A stretch of 64,000 nucleotides of DNA, taken from positions 1,736,001 through 1,800,000 of the forward strand of contig NZ_AP022603.1 of NCBI RefSeq assembly GCF_010726955.1, written 5' to 3'. The DNA comes from Mycolicibacterium fallax (GTDB lineage Bacteria; Actinomycetota; Actinomycetes; Mycobacteriales; Mycobacteriaceae). A model generated the notes under the pieces. The model had not been told where the DNA came from. It searched no databases and saw nothing but the letters and a program-made list of their open reading frames with translations. The translations under genes and the position numbers were made by a program. The first letter of the stretch is position 1, and each line of letters starts with the position of its first letter. Below are positions 40,697 through 49,649 of the stretch, one piece after another.

Positions 40697-42070
40697 ATGA
40701 GCAAAAAAACGTCCACCAAGAAATCCGGCCACGAGAGCGCCGTCGGCCTGCAGCGCCACAAGCGCACCGCGGTCGACATCGGCCTTGCGGTCCTCACGCC
40801 GCTGGTCGGCCAGGAATTCCTCGACAAGTACGGCCTGCGCGACCCGCTCAACCGCGGGCTGCGCTACGGCGTGCGGACCGCGTTCTCCACCGCGGGCGCG
40901 GCCACCCGGCAGTTCAACCGCGTCAGCGGCGGCGGCCAGGCCCCGACCCGGCTCAAGGCCAGCGGTTCGGATTACTTCGACCTGACCCCCGACGAGGATC
41001 AGCAGATGATCGTCGACACGGTCCGGGAGTTCTCCGCCGAGATCCTGCGCCCGGCCGCCCACGACGCCGACGCCGCCGCCGGCTACCCGGCCGACCTGAC
41101 CGCCAAGGCCGCCGAGCTCGGCGTCACCGCGATCAACGTCCCGGAGAACTTCGACGGCATCGCCGCGCAGCGCTCCACCGTCACCAACGCCCTGGTGGCC
41201 GAGGCGCTGGCCTACGGCGACATGGGCCTGGCACTGCCGATCCTGGCCCCCGGCGGCGTCGCCTCGGCGCTCACCCACTGGGGCAGCGCCGACCAGCAGG
41301 CCACCTACCTCAGCGCGTTCTCCGGCGAGCAGGTGCCACAGGCCTGCGTGGCGATCGCCGAACCGCACCCGCTGTTCGATCCGACCGCGCTGAAGACCAC
41401 CGCGGTGCGCACCCCCAGCGGCTACCGGCTCGACGGGATCAAGTCCCTGGTTCCGGCCGCCGCCGACGCCGAGGTGTTCATCATCGCCGCGCAACTGGGC
41501 GGCAAGCCGGCGATGTTCATCGTCGAATCCGACACCGCGGGCCTGACCGTGCGGGCCGACCCGAGCATGGGCCTGCGCGCCGCGGCACTGGGCCGCATCG
41601 AGCTCAACGGCGTCACCGTTCCGCTGGGCAACCGACTCGGCGAGGACGCCGCGACCGACGAGGACTACTCCGATGCCATCGCGCTGTCCCGGCTGGGCTG
41701 GGCATCGCTGGCGGTCGGCACCAGCCACGCCGTGCTCGACTACGTCATCCCCTACGTCAAGGAACGCGAGGCGTTCGGCGAGCCGATCGCCCGCCGCCAG
41801 TCAGTCGCGTTCATGTGCGCCAACATCGCCATCGAGCTCGACGGGCTGCGGCTGGTGGTCTGGCGCGGGGCCTCCCGCGCCGAGCAGGGCATGCCGTTCG
41901 CTCGCGAGGCCGCACTGGCCCGCAAGCTCGCCACCGACCGCGGCATGCAGATCGGCAACGACGGCGTGCAGCTGCTCGGCGGCCACGGCTACACCAAGGA
42001 ACACCCGGTCGAGCGCTGGTACCGCGATCTGCGCGGTGTCGGCGTCGCCGAGGGTGTCGTGGTCCTGTAA
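40697..42070 (+). CDS. fadE24: Acyl-CoA dehydrogenase FadE24
   Basis: A 457-residue flavoprotein for the first step of beta-oxidation. The N-terminal 85 residues are a basic and helical extension (MSKKTSTKKSGHESAVGLQR) before the ACAD core at DLTPDEDQQMIVDTVREFSA. Core motifs: FSGEQVPQACVAIAEPHPLF and the C-terminal LARKLATDRGMQIGNDGVQLLGGHGYTKEHPVERWYRDLR split by normal loops. It is paired with fadE23, as in M. tuberculosis, and the two may form a heteromeric enzyme, as known for mycobacterial steroid-type FadE pairs. Confidence 0.9.
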   Translation: MSKKTSTKKSGHESAVGLQRHKRTAVDIGLAVLTPLVGQEFLDKYGLRDPLNRGLRYGVRTAFSTAGAATRQFNRVSGGGQAPTRLKASGSDYFDLTPDEDQQMIVDTVREFSAEILRPAAHDADAAAGYPADLTAKAAELGVTAINVPENFDGIAAQRSTVTNALVAEALAYGDMGLALPILAPGGVASALTHWGSADQQATYLSAFSGEQVPQACVAIAEPHPLFDPTALKTTAVRTPSGYRLDGIKSLVPAAADAEVFIIAAQLGGKPAMFIVESDTAGLTVRADPSMGLRAAALGRIELNGVTVPLGNRLGEDAATDEDYSDAIALSRLGWASLAVGTSHAVLDYVIPYVKEREAFGEPIARRQSVAFMCANIAIELDGLRLVVWRGASRAEQGMPFAREAALARKLATDRGMQIGNDGVQLLGGHGYTKEHPVERWYRDLRGVGVAEGVVVL

Positions 42071-42103
42071 GCCCCTGACTGGAATAGAACGGAAAAACCT
42101 GAC

Positions 42104-43318
42104 ATGGCAATCAATCTGGAACTCCCCAAGAAGCTGAAGGCCGTCGCCGAGAAGGGCCACCAGGGTGCGGCCGAGATGTTCCGGCCGATCTCGCGCAAGT
42201 ACGACCTGGCCGAGCACGCCTACCCGGTCGAGCTGGACACCCTCGCGGAGCTGTTCGACGGCATCTCCGAGGCCGGCACGGTCTCCTTCGCCGGCGCCGA
42301 CGCCTTCCACGGCGCCGAGGCCGGCAGCAAGAAGAACGTCAACGGCGCCAACATGTCCGCGCTGATCAACGCGATCGAGGTGTCCTGGGGCGACGTCGCG
42401 CTGCTGCTGAGCGTGCCGCGCCAGGGCCTGGGCAACGCCGCGATCTCCTCGGTGGCCAACCCCGAGCAGCTGGAGCGGTTCGGCAAGAACGTGTGGGCCT
42501 CGATGGCCATCACCGAGCCCAGCTTCGGCTCGGACTCGGCTGCGGTCACCACCACGGCCACCCTCGACGGCGACGAGTACGTGATCAACGGCGAGAAGAT
42601 CTTCGTGACCGCCGGATCGCGGGCCGGCCACATCGTGGTGTGGGCGTCGCTGGACAAGTCCAAGGGGCGCGCGGCGATCAAGTCGTTCGTCGTCCCGCGC
42701 GAGACGCCCGGCGTCATCGTGGAGCGCCTCGAGCACAAGCTCGGCATCAAGGCCTCCGACACCGCGGTGATCCGCTTCGACAACGTCCGGATCCCCAAGG
42801 AGAACCTGCTGGGCAGCCCGGAGATCGACGTCGACAAGGGCTTCGGCGGGGTGATGGAGACCTTCGACAACACCCGGCCGCTGGTGGCCGGGATGGCCGT
42901 CGGGTGTGCCCGCGCCGCGCTGGAGGAACTGCGCCGCATCCTCATCGACGCCGGCGTGGAGATCTCCTACAACAAGCCCGCGCACGCCCAGAGCGCGGCC
43001 GCAGCGGAGTTCCTCCGGATGGAGGCCGACTGGGAGGCCGGCTGGCTGCTGACCCTGCAGGCCGCCTGGATGGCCGACAACAAGGTGCCGAACTCCAAGG
43101 AAGCCTCGATGTGCAAGGCCAAGGCCGCCCGGGTCGGTAGCGACATCACCCTCAAGGCCGTCGAAATGGCCGGCACCGCAGGCTATTCCGAGGAGTCACT
43201 GCTGGAGAAGTGGGCTCGCGATTCGAAGATTCTGGACATCTTCGAGGGCACCCAGCAGATTCAGCAACTGGTGGTCGCCCGCCGACTGCTCGGCCTGTCC
43301 TCGGCCGAACTGAAGTAA
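42104..43318 (+). CDS. fadE23: Acyl-CoA dehydrogenase FadE23
   Basis: A 404-residue acyl-CoA dehydrogenase 33 bases after fadE24. FAD/substrate motifs: WASMAITEPSFGSDSAAVTT, EKIFVTAGSRAGHIVVWASL, and C-terminal EKWARDSKILDIFEGTQQIQ where the family's catalytic-loop Glu is expected (FEGTQQI). DNVRIPKENLLG is typical. A hairpin terminator follows, so the operon is likely fadE24-fadE23 only, under the 40630 palindrome. Confidence 0.92.
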   Translation: MAINLELPKKLKAVAEKGHQGAAEMFRPISRKYDLAEHAYPVELDTLAELFDGISEAGTVSFAGADAFHGAEAGSKKNVNGANMSALINAIEVSWGDVALLLSVPRQGLGNAAISSVANPEQLERFGKNVWASMAITEPSFGSDSAAVTTTATLDGDEYVINGEKIFVTAGSRAGHIVVWASLDKSKGRAAIKSFVVPRETPGVIVERLEHKLGIKASDTAVIRFDNVRIPKENLLGSPEIDVDKGFGGVMETFDNTRPLVAGMAVGCARAALEELRRILIDAGVEISYNKPAHAQSAAAAEFLRMEADWEAGWLLTLQAAWMADNKVPNSKEASMCKAKAARVGSDITLKAVEMAGTAGYSEESLLEKWARDSKILDIFEGTQQIQQLVVARRLLGLSSAELK

Positions 43319-43331
43319 CCGGCTCCCACCT

Positions 43332-43371
43332 CGAATGCCCTCGGAACGCCACCGCGCTCCGGGGGCATTCG
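43332..43371 (+). terminator. Hairpin terminator after fadE23
   Basis: CGAATGCCC and GGGCATTCG form the base of a stem that continues, after one unpaired base on each side, with CGGA/TCCG around a 12-base loop. A T-rich tail is short (TCGTCGTCTCC), so termination may be partial. Confidence 0.7.
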
Positions 43372-43391
43372 TCGTCTCCGGAACCCACGTG

Positions 43392-43409
43392 CCATACCAA
43401 ACAGTATGG
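43392..43409. promoter_or_regulatory. Palindrome, likely operator of the catabolic operon
   Basis: CCATAC and GTATGG flank CAAACA, 13 bases before the ATG at 43422. The sequence is AT-rich relative to its surroundings and lies in the only promoter gap of the 43.4-49.6 kb operon. The TetR encoded second in that operon is the natural candidate to bind it. Confidence 0.7.
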
Positions 43410-43421
43410 TACGTTCGCGAC

Positions 43422-44588
43422 ATGGTGGCCCCCGCCGATCCCGCAGCCGGCATCGGCGCGCCCTTCGTCGACCGGCTCGCCGAACGCGCCCCCGAGGCCG
43501 AGCGGTTGCGCCGGCTGCCCGCCCAGACCATCGCCGAGCTGGCCGAGTCCGGGTTCACCGACCTGCTGGTGCCGGCCCGCTTCGGCGGCCGCCAGGCCCG
43601 CTTCCCCGAACTGCTCAACCCGGTGCGCGAGATGGCGCACGGCTGCGTTTCCAGCGCCTGGACCATCGGCTTCTACGCGCTGCACAACTGGCTGACCGCA
43701 CTGTTCGACGAGCGGGCCCAGGCCGAGGCGTTCGCCACCCGGCCGCTGCTGGCGCCGGCCACGCTGGCCCCCACCGGCCGCGGCAGGCCCGCCCCCGGCG
43801 GGGTGCGGCTGACCGGCCGCTGGTCCTGGGCAACCGGGGTGATGGATGCCAACTGGATCCTCGTCGGCGCGCTGTGCGGCCCCGACGACGCCCTCTACCC
43901 CGCGCTGGCGCTGCTGCCCGCCGACCGGGTCAGCGTGCACGACGTCTGGCACACCGACGGCATGTGCGCGACGGGCTCCAACGACGTCGGCATCGACGAC
44001 GTGTTCGTTCCCGAGCACCGCCTGGTCGCGGTCCGCGACATCTACCGGGGCACCGCACCGGGGGCCGCCGCGCACGACCACCCGACCTACCGCTGGCCGA
44101 TGGTGCCCGCCCTGGCGCTGCTGGCCGCCATGCCCGCCCTCGGCGCCGCCGAGCGGGTCACCGAGCTCTACGCCGACCGACTGGGCCGGCGGGTGCTGGC
44201 CTACCAGGGCGTGATTCAGCAGGATCAGCCGATCGCGCTGGCCCACCTCGGCGCGGCCCAGGTGCGGCTGCGCGCCCTGCACGGCCTGCTCGATTCGACG
44301 GTCGCCGCGATCGAAGCCGCGGTGACCGTCGGCGAACCGGTCCGCCGGCCGGCCCGCGCCCAGGCCCGGCTGGCCGCCGCCCACATCGTCGCCGAATCCC
44401 GGGCCGTCATCGGCGCGCTGCTGGCCGCCTCCGGCGCCAGTGCGCATTTCCTGGACAACCCGCTGCAGCGCGCCAAGCGCGACGTCGACGTGCTGGCCGG
44501 GCACGTCATCTTCGACTACGACACCAGCCGCGAACTCGCCGGCGCGCTGAGCGTCGGCGCCGCGGTGCCGTCGACGGCGATGATCTGA
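43422..44588 (+). CDS. Acyl-CoA-dehydrogenase-fold flavin monooxygenase, HsaA-like
   Basis: A 388-residue ACAD-fold protein. ETIAELAESGF-like start (QTIAELAESGFTDLLVPARF), MAHGCVSSAWTIGFYALHNW, GRWSWATGVMDANWILVGAL and SNDVGIDDVFVPEHRLVAVR match the two-component flavin hydroxylases (HsaA, HpaB-type D group) rather than true acyl-CoA dehydrogenases; the FEGTQQI-type end is absent. It would use reduced flavin from a separate reductase to hydroxylate a phenolic or similar ring. First gene of the operon, directly behind the 43392 palindrome. Confidence 0.8.
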   Translation: MVAPADPAAGIGAPFVDRLAERAPEAERLRRLPAQTIAELAESGFTDLLVPARFGGRQARFPELLNPVREMAHGCVSSAWTIGFYALHNWLTALFDERAQAEAFATRPLLAPATLAPTGRGRPAPGGVRLTGRWSWATGVMDANWILVGALCGPDDALYPALALLPADRVSVHDVWHTDGMCATGSNDVGIDDVFVPEHRLVAVRDIYRGTAPGAAAHDHPTYRWPMVPALALLAAMPALGAAERVTELYADRLGRRVLAYQGVIQQDQPIALAHLGAAQVRLRALHGLLDSTVAAIEAAVTVGEPVRRPARAQARLAAAHIVAESRAVIGALLAASGASAHFLDNPLQRAKRDVDVLAGHVIFDYDTSRELAGALSVGAAVPSTAMI

Positions 44589-44595
44589 GACCGCC

Positions 44596-45156
44596 ATGAC
44601 CACCACCGGGACCCGCGGCCGACTGTCGGTGCAGGATTGGCTGGAGGCCGGCTTCAGCCTGCTGGCCGAAGCGGGCCGCCCGGCCCTGACGATCGACCGG
44701 CTCTGCGCGCAGCTGGGGGTCACCAAGGGCAGCTTCTACTGGCATTTCACCGGCATGGCTGGCTACCGCAGCGCACTGATCGAGGCCTGGGCCCAGCAGC
44801 GCGGCCGCGAACTGCCGATCCACCGCGCCGGCCCCGATCACCCGCCGCGCGAACGCCTTTCGATGATGACCGAGGCGCTGCTGCACCCGCGGCACTGGAA
44901 GCTCGAGCGGGCGATGCGGGAGTGGGCCCGCACCGACCCCGCGGTCGCGGCCAGCGTCACCGCCGGGGATCGCCGCGCCCGAAAGGCCGTCCGCCAGGCG
45001 TTTCTCGACCTGGGCTTTGAGGCCGCCGAGGCGGACCTGCGGGCCCAGCTGACCTTCGCCGCGGGGATGGGGTTCCTGCAGATGGCCAACAACTCCGCCC
45101 ATCCGATGCCCGTCGCCCAGCGCGAACGGGTGCTGGACTTCATGACTCGGCCCTGA
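44596..45156 (+). CDS. TetR-family regulator of the catabolic operon
   Basis: A 186-residue TetR protein: helix-turn-helix ALTIDRLCAQLGVTKGSFYW near residues 31-51, then a helical domain with WKLERAMREWARTDPAVAAS. Eight bases after the first gene and 13 before the dioxygenase, so it is a member of the operon it likely controls through the palindrome at 43392. Ligand unknown; a pathway intermediate is expected. Confidence 0.9.
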   Translation: MTTTGTRGRLSVQDWLEAGFSLLAEAGRPALTIDRLCAQLGVTKGSFYWHFTGMAGYRSALIEAWAQQRGRELPIHRAGPDHPPRERLSMMTEALLHPRHWKLERAMREWARTDPAVAASVTAGDRRARKAVRQAFLDLGFEAAEADLRAQLTFAAGMGFLQMANNSAHPMPVAQRERVLDFMTRP

Positions 45157-45169
45157 CAGGAGCACCCCG

Positions 45170-46285
45170 ATGGAATCCTTCGTCCAACTGCGCAAGGGCG
45201 TCACCCCCGGCCGGCTGCACACCGACCTGGCCGGGCTCAAGGACGACGAACTGGGCCGCGGCGGCTTCGTCGGCCGCACCGCCAGCCTGTACCGGCGCAA
45301 CGACCCCACCGCATTCCGCAGCACCGGGCCGCTGCGCCCCACCGACGTGCTGAGCTCCGCGCTGGCTCCGCCCGAGGCCGTCGACCCCGACGGCGAGCCG
45401 CTGCCGCTGTTCTCCAACCAGGACTGCCGGGTGTCGCTGTCCCGGCGCACCGCGGCGATGCCGTTCTTCGTCCGCCACATCGACGGCGACCTGCTGTGCT
45501 TCACCCACGCCGGCAGCGGCCGCATCGACACCGAGTTCGGTCCGCTGGACTACCGCCCGGGCGACTGGATCTACCTGCCCAAGGCCTGCACCTGGCGCCA
45601 GCTCCCGGACGGCGAGTCGACGTTGCTGATGATCGAGGCCACCGACGAGTTCCGGGTGCCGCCCCCGGGTGCGCTGGGCCGACACTTCCCCTTCGACCCG
45701 AGCCAGCTGGTGATCCCCGAGCCGGTGGCCTTCGACGACGACGCCGGCCCGACCGGCGAGGACGGCTACCAGGTGCGGCTGCGGCACCGCCCCGTCGACG
45801 GCGCCGACACCACCACGCTGCACTACCCGCATCATCCGCTCGACGTGGTCGGCTGGCAGGGCGACAATTTCCCGTTCACCTTCAACATCGAGGACTACAA
45901 CGTGGTGGCCTCCGAACGGATCCACCTGGTGCCGACCGCCCAGCTGTTCATGCAGGCCACCGGCGTGCAGGTGATGAACTTTCTGCCCCGGCCTGCCGAA
46001 ACCGCGGCGGGGGCCGAGCGGGTGCCGTGGTATCACCGCAACGTCGACTTCGACGAGATCGCGTTCTTCCACGGCGGCTCGCTGTTCGGTGCGCCGATGC
46101 CGGCCGGGCTGATTTCCCATGCCCCGCAGGGCATTCACCACGGCGCCCCGGAGCGGGTCCGCGAGCGGGCGCGGCGCAAGTTCGACGACTTCGACCGGGT
46201 GGACTGGTCGGTGATCGCCATCGACACCCGTCGGCGCCTGGTTCCCTCGGCCGCCGTACTCGCCAACGATCTGGGGCAGCACTGA
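45170..46285 (+). CDS. Homogentisate 1,2-dioxygenase-like ring-cleavage enzyme
   Basis: A 371-residue bicupin. SLSRRTAAMPFFVRHIDGDL, GSGRIDTEFGPLDYRPGDWI and YLPKACTWRQLPDG form the first cupin. The second contains PWYHRNVDFDEIAFFHGGSL and SHAPQGIHHGAPE, matching the iron-ligand regions (H, E, H) of homogentisate dioxygenase, with one extra residue between the first His and Glu. It is about 70 residues shorter than classical HmgA and lies without the fumarylacetoacetase and maleylacetoacetate isomerase genes, so its substrate is probably different. Confidence 0.8.
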   Translation: MESFVQLRKGVTPGRLHTDLAGLKDDELGRGGFVGRTASLYRRNDPTAFRSTGPLRPTDVLSSALAPPEAVDPDGEPLPLFSNQDCRVSLSRRTAAMPFFVRHIDGDLLCFTHAGSGRIDTEFGPLDYRPGDWIYLPKACTWRQLPDGESTLLMIEATDEFRVPPPGALGRHFPFDPSQLVIPEPVAFDDDAGPTGEDGYQVRLRHRPVDGADTTTLHYPHHPLDVVGWQGDNFPFTFNIEDYNVVASERIHLVPTAQLFMQATGVQVMNFLPRPAETAAGAERVPWYHRNVDFDEIAFFHGGSLFGAPMPAGLISHAPQGIHHGAPERVRERARRKFDDFDRVDWSVIAIDTRRRLVPSAAVLANDLGQH

Positions 46286-46286
46286 C

Positions 46287-47498
46287 ATGCACACCGCTGA
46301 CAAGGACGCAGCCGAGCCGACCCGTCACGACTACAACCGGATCCCGTATCTGATCGCCTACCGCAATGATTCGGGGGTCCGCGACGTCTACGGCGGGCTG
46401 TCCGAACTGGTGGTGCTGGAAAGCCAGCTGCTGCGACCCCGGGACCACCCCAGCGACACCGTGCTGGTGTTCATGCACCCGATCGGCGGCGGCGCCTACC
46501 TGCCGATGATCAACGCGCTGGCCCGCGCCGGCCACCACGTCATCTACTGCAACAGCCGATTCCGCGGCACCGACTCGGCGCTGCTGATGGAGAAGGTCGT
46601 CGAAGATCTCGGCGAAGCCATCAAGGACGCCAAGAACCGGCTCGGCTACTCCAAGGTGGTGCTGGCCGGCTGGAGCGGCGGCGGCTCCCTGTCGGCCTTC
46701 TACCAGCAGCAGGCCCAGCACCCGACGATCACCGCCGCGCCGTCCGGCGACGGCCCGGATCTGACCCGCCTCGGCCTGATCCCGGCCGACGCGCTGCTGC
46801 TGCTGGCCGCCCACATCAGCCGGCACGGCACCCTCACCGAGTGGCTGGACGCCTCCATCGTGGACGAATCCGACCCGGACAACCGGGATCGGGAGCTGGA
46901 TCTCTACGACCCGGACAACCCCAACCAGCCGCCGTACACCGCGGAGTTTCTGGACCGCTACCGGGCCGCGCAGATCGCCCGAAACCGCCGGATCACGGCC
47001 CGGGTCAAGGACAAGCTGGCCGCGTTGGCCGCCGCCGGCCGGCCCGACGAGGAATTCGCCTTCGTGGTGCACGGCACGATGGCCGACCCGCGCTGGCTGG
47101 ACGCCACCGTCGACCCCAACGACCGCGCGCCCGGCAGCTGCTACCTGGGTGACCCGCGGGTGGTCAACAACGGCCCGTTCGGCCTGGCCCGGTTCTGCAC
47201 GCTGCGCAGCTGGCTGTCGCAGTGGAGCTACGACGACGCCAACGGCGATGCGCTGACCGCCGGACCGGACATCGCGGTACCGACCCTGGTGATCGGCAAC
47301 CTCGCCGACGACGCCTGCACACCCAGTCACACCCGCCGGCTGTTCGAGGCGATCGGGCACCCGGACAAGGAACTGCACGAGATCCCCGGTGCCAACCACT
47401 ATTACGCCGGCGACGACCAGCGCGAGCCGCTGGCACGGGCGGTGGCCATCTGCACCGACTGGCTGGCCCGGCGCGGCTTCACCGGGGCGACGCGATGA
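46287..47498 (+). CDS. Alpha/beta hydrolase
   Basis: A 403-residue hydrolase starting one base after the dioxygenase stop. Visible: oxyanion segment FMHPIGGGAYLPM near residue 63, serine elbow GWSGGGS near 131, a long cap region (residues 150-300) rich in charged residues, and the C-terminal acid/His pair in DDACTPSHTRRL and GANHYYAGDDQ. Larger than simple esterases, it resembles the carbon-carbon-bond or lactone hydrolases that follow ring-cleavage steps, but substrate is unknown. Overlaps the next gene by 4 bases. Confidence 0.83.
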   Translation: MHTADKDAAEPTRHDYNRIPYLIAYRNDSGVRDVYGGLSELVVLESQLLRPRDHPSDTVLVFMHPIGGGAYLPMINALARAGHHVIYCNSRFRGTDSALLMEKVVEDLGEAIKDAKNRLGYSKVVLAGWSGGGSLSAFYQQQAQHPTITAAPSGDGPDLTRLGLIPADALLLLAAHISRHGTLTEWLDASIVDESDPDNRDRELDLYDPDNPNQPPYTAEFLDRYRAAQIARNRRITARVKDKLAALAAAGRPDEEFAFVVHGTMADPRWLDATVDPNDRAPGSCYLGDPRVVNNGPFGLARFCTLRSWLSQWSYDDANGDALTAGPDIAVPTLVIGNLADDACTPSHTRRLFEAIGHPDKELHEIPGANHYYAGDDQREPLARAVAICTDWLARRGFTGATR

Positions 47499-48700
47499 CG
47501 GCCATCGGCGCCCTGGACGGCATCCGGGTCATCGAGGTCGGCACGCTGATCTCCGGCCCGTTCGCCGGGCGGCTGCTCGGCGACATGGGCGCCGACGTCA
47601 TCAAGGTCGAGCCGCCCGGGGCCCCGGATCCGCTGCGCACCTGGGGGCAGGCCGAGGTCGACGGCGAGCACGTGTTCTGGACCGTGCACGCCCGCAACAA
47701 GCGCGCGGTCACCCTCAACCTGCGTGACCCGCGCGGCCGGGAACTGTTCTGCGAACTCGTCGAACACGCCGACATCGTCGTGGAGAACTTCCGGCCCGGC
47801 ACCCTGGAGCGCTGGGGACTGGGTTACGACGTGCTCTCGCAACGCAATCCGGGCATCATCCTGGTCCGGGTGTCCGGCTACGGGCAGACCGGGCCGAACG
47901 TGCACCGGGCCGGCTACGCCTCGGTCGCCGAGGCCGAATCCGGGCTTCGGCACATGAACGGCTTTCCCGGCGGCCCACCGCCGCGACTGGCGCTGTCACT
48001 CGGCGATTCGCTGGCCGGCATGTTCGCCGCCCAGGGCGCGCTGGCCGCACTGTACCGCCGCACCGTCACCGGCCGGGGCCAGATCGTCGACACCGCGCTC
48101 ACCGAATCCTGTTTGGCCATACAGGAATCCGTCATCCCGGACTACGACGCCGGCGGGGTGGTGCGCGGCCCGTCGGGCACCCGGCTCGACGGCATCGCGC
48201 CATCGAACATCTACCGGAGCGCCGACGGCTCCTGGGTGGTGATCGCCGCCAACCAGGACACCGTGTTCGCCCGGCTGTGCGAGGCGATGGGCGCCCCGGA
48301 ACTGGCCCGCGACGAACGGTTCGCCGACCACGGCGCCCGCGGGCGCAATCAGGATGAGTTGGACGCGATCATCGGGGCCTGGGCGGCGGCCCGCGCGCCC
48401 GCCGAGATCATCGAAACGCTGGCGGCGGCCGGGGTGATCGCCGGGCCGATCAACACCGTCGCCGAGGTCGTCGCCGATCCGCAACTGCTGGCCCGGGACA
48501 TGATCGTCGAGCACTTCGACGAACGGCTGGGCCGAAACATCAAGGGGCCCGGGGTGATCCCGAAGCTGTCGGAGTCCCCCGGCGGGGTGCGGCACGCCGG
48601 GCCGGCCCGGGCCGGGCAGCACAATGTTGAGGTGTACCGGGATCTGCTCGGCCATGCCGCCGACGAGCTCGACCGGCTGGGCAAGGAGGGCGTGCTGTGA
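47495..48700 (+). CDS. CaiB/BaiF-type (class III) CoA-transferase
   Basis: A 401-residue enzyme that moves CoA between organic acids. Family signs: GIRVIEVGTLISGPFAGRLL, LGDMGADVIKVEPPGAPDPL, NKRAVTLNLRDPRGRELF, VVENFRPGTLERWGLGYD and RVSGYGQTGPNV; the catalytic Asp fits SLGDSLAGMFA near residue 170. Coupled on both sides (ATGA with the hydrolase, GTGA with the lyase). In the operon it would activate the ring-cleavage acid for the HMG-CoA-lyase-type step. Confidence 0.93.
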   Translation: MTAIGALDGIRVIEVGTLISGPFAGRLLGDMGADVIKVEPPGAPDPLRTWGQAEVDGEHVFWTVHARNKRAVTLNLRDPRGRELFCELVEHADIVVENFRPGTLERWGLGYDVLSQRNPGIILVRVSGYGQTGPNVHRAGYASVAEAESGLRHMNGFPGGPPPRLALSLGDSLAGMFAAQGALAALYRRTVTGRGQIVDTALTESCLAIQESVIPDYDAGGVVRGPSGTRLDGIAPSNIYRSADGSWVVIAANQDTVFARLCEAMGAPELARDERFADHGARGRNQDELDAIIGAWAAARAPAEIIETLAAAGVIAGPINTVAEVVADPQLLARDMIVEHFDERLGRNIKGPGVIPKLSESPGGVRHAGPARAGQHNVEVYRDLLGHAADELDRLGKEGVL

Positions 48701-49608
48701 ACCTGCCGGAAGCGGTGACGATCCGCGAGGTGTGCCTGCGCGACGGCCTGCAGCTGGAGAAGCCACTGCCGCTGGCCGACAAGCTGACGCTGCTGGCGGC
48801 GATCGTCGACACCGGGGTCCGCGAGATCGAGGCCACCGCGTTCGTATCCCCGTCGAAGGTGCCCGCGCTGGCCGACGCCGCCGAACTCGCCGCCGAGCTG
48901 CGTCGGTTCGACACTGTCGAGTTCTCCGCCCTGGTGGCCAGCGCCAACGGCGCCCGGCGCGCGCTGGCCGCCGGGTTCGGGTCCATCGAGTACGTGGTGT
49001 CGGCCTCCGACGGGCACAGCCGGGCCAACGTCGGGCGCTCCAGCGCGGAGGCGACGGCCGCCATCACCGATCTCGTCGGGCTGGCCCACGACGGCGGCGC
49101 GACCCTGGAGGTCATCATCGCCACCGCCTGGGACTGCCCGTTCGACGGCCCGACCCCGGCGCAGCGGGTGGTCGACATCGCCGCGGCGGCCACCCGGCTG
49201 GGTGCCGACCGGATCGCCGTCGCCGACACCATCGGCACCACCACCCCGGTGCGGGTGACCGAGCTGATCGCGGCGCTCCGGCCGGTGATCGACGGGCTGC
49301 CGCTGGGCGCGCACTTCCACAACACCCGCGGCACCGGGCTGGCCAGCGCGTATGCCGCCGTCGCCGCCGGGGTCACCCGGCTCGACGCCGCAGCGGGCGG
49401 GCTCGGCGGCTGCCCGTTCGCCCCCGGCGCCACCGGCAACATCGCCACCGAGGACCTGGTCTACCTGCTGCGCGACTGCGGGGTGCAGACCGGGATCGAG
49501 CTGCCCGCGGCCATCGCGGCGGCCGCCGTCGCGCAGCGCCTGGTCGGCCACGACCTGCCGAGCGCGCTCCTGCGGGCGGGCGACCGCCGGACGACGATCA
49601 AGCGGTGA
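48697..49608 (+). CDS. Hydroxymethylglutaryl-CoA-lyase-family enzyme
   Basis: A 303-residue TIM-barrel lyase cleaving beta-hydroxy-beta-acyl-CoA compounds. Metal and catalytic motifs: REVCLRDGLQ near residue 9, AHFHNTRGTGLASAYAAV near 206, and the signature GLGGCPFAPGATGNIATED near 231 with the catalytic cysteine. Start GTG 48697 lies inside the CoA-transferase stop. Co-occurrence with a CoA-transferase suggests a tertiary alcohol acid is activated and then split into acetyl-CoA (or similar) and a keto acid. Confidence 0.92.
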   Translation: MNLPEAVTIREVCLRDGLQLEKPLPLADKLTLLAAIVDTGVREIEATAFVSPSKVPALADAAELAAELRRFDTVEFSALVASANGARRALAAGFGSIEYVVSASDGHSRANVGRSSAEATAAITDLVGLAHDGGATLEVIIATAWDCPFDGPTPAQRVVDIAAAATRLGADRIAVADTIGTTTPVRVTELIAALRPVIDGLPLGAHFHNTRGTGLASAYAAVAAGVTRLDAAAGGLGGCPFAPGATGNIATEDLVYLLRDCGVQTGIELPAAIAAAAVAQRLVGHDLPSALLRAGDRRTTIKR

Positions 49609-49649
49609 GGCACGAGCCGCGGTGAGAAGCCCGGCCATCCCACAGTCCC

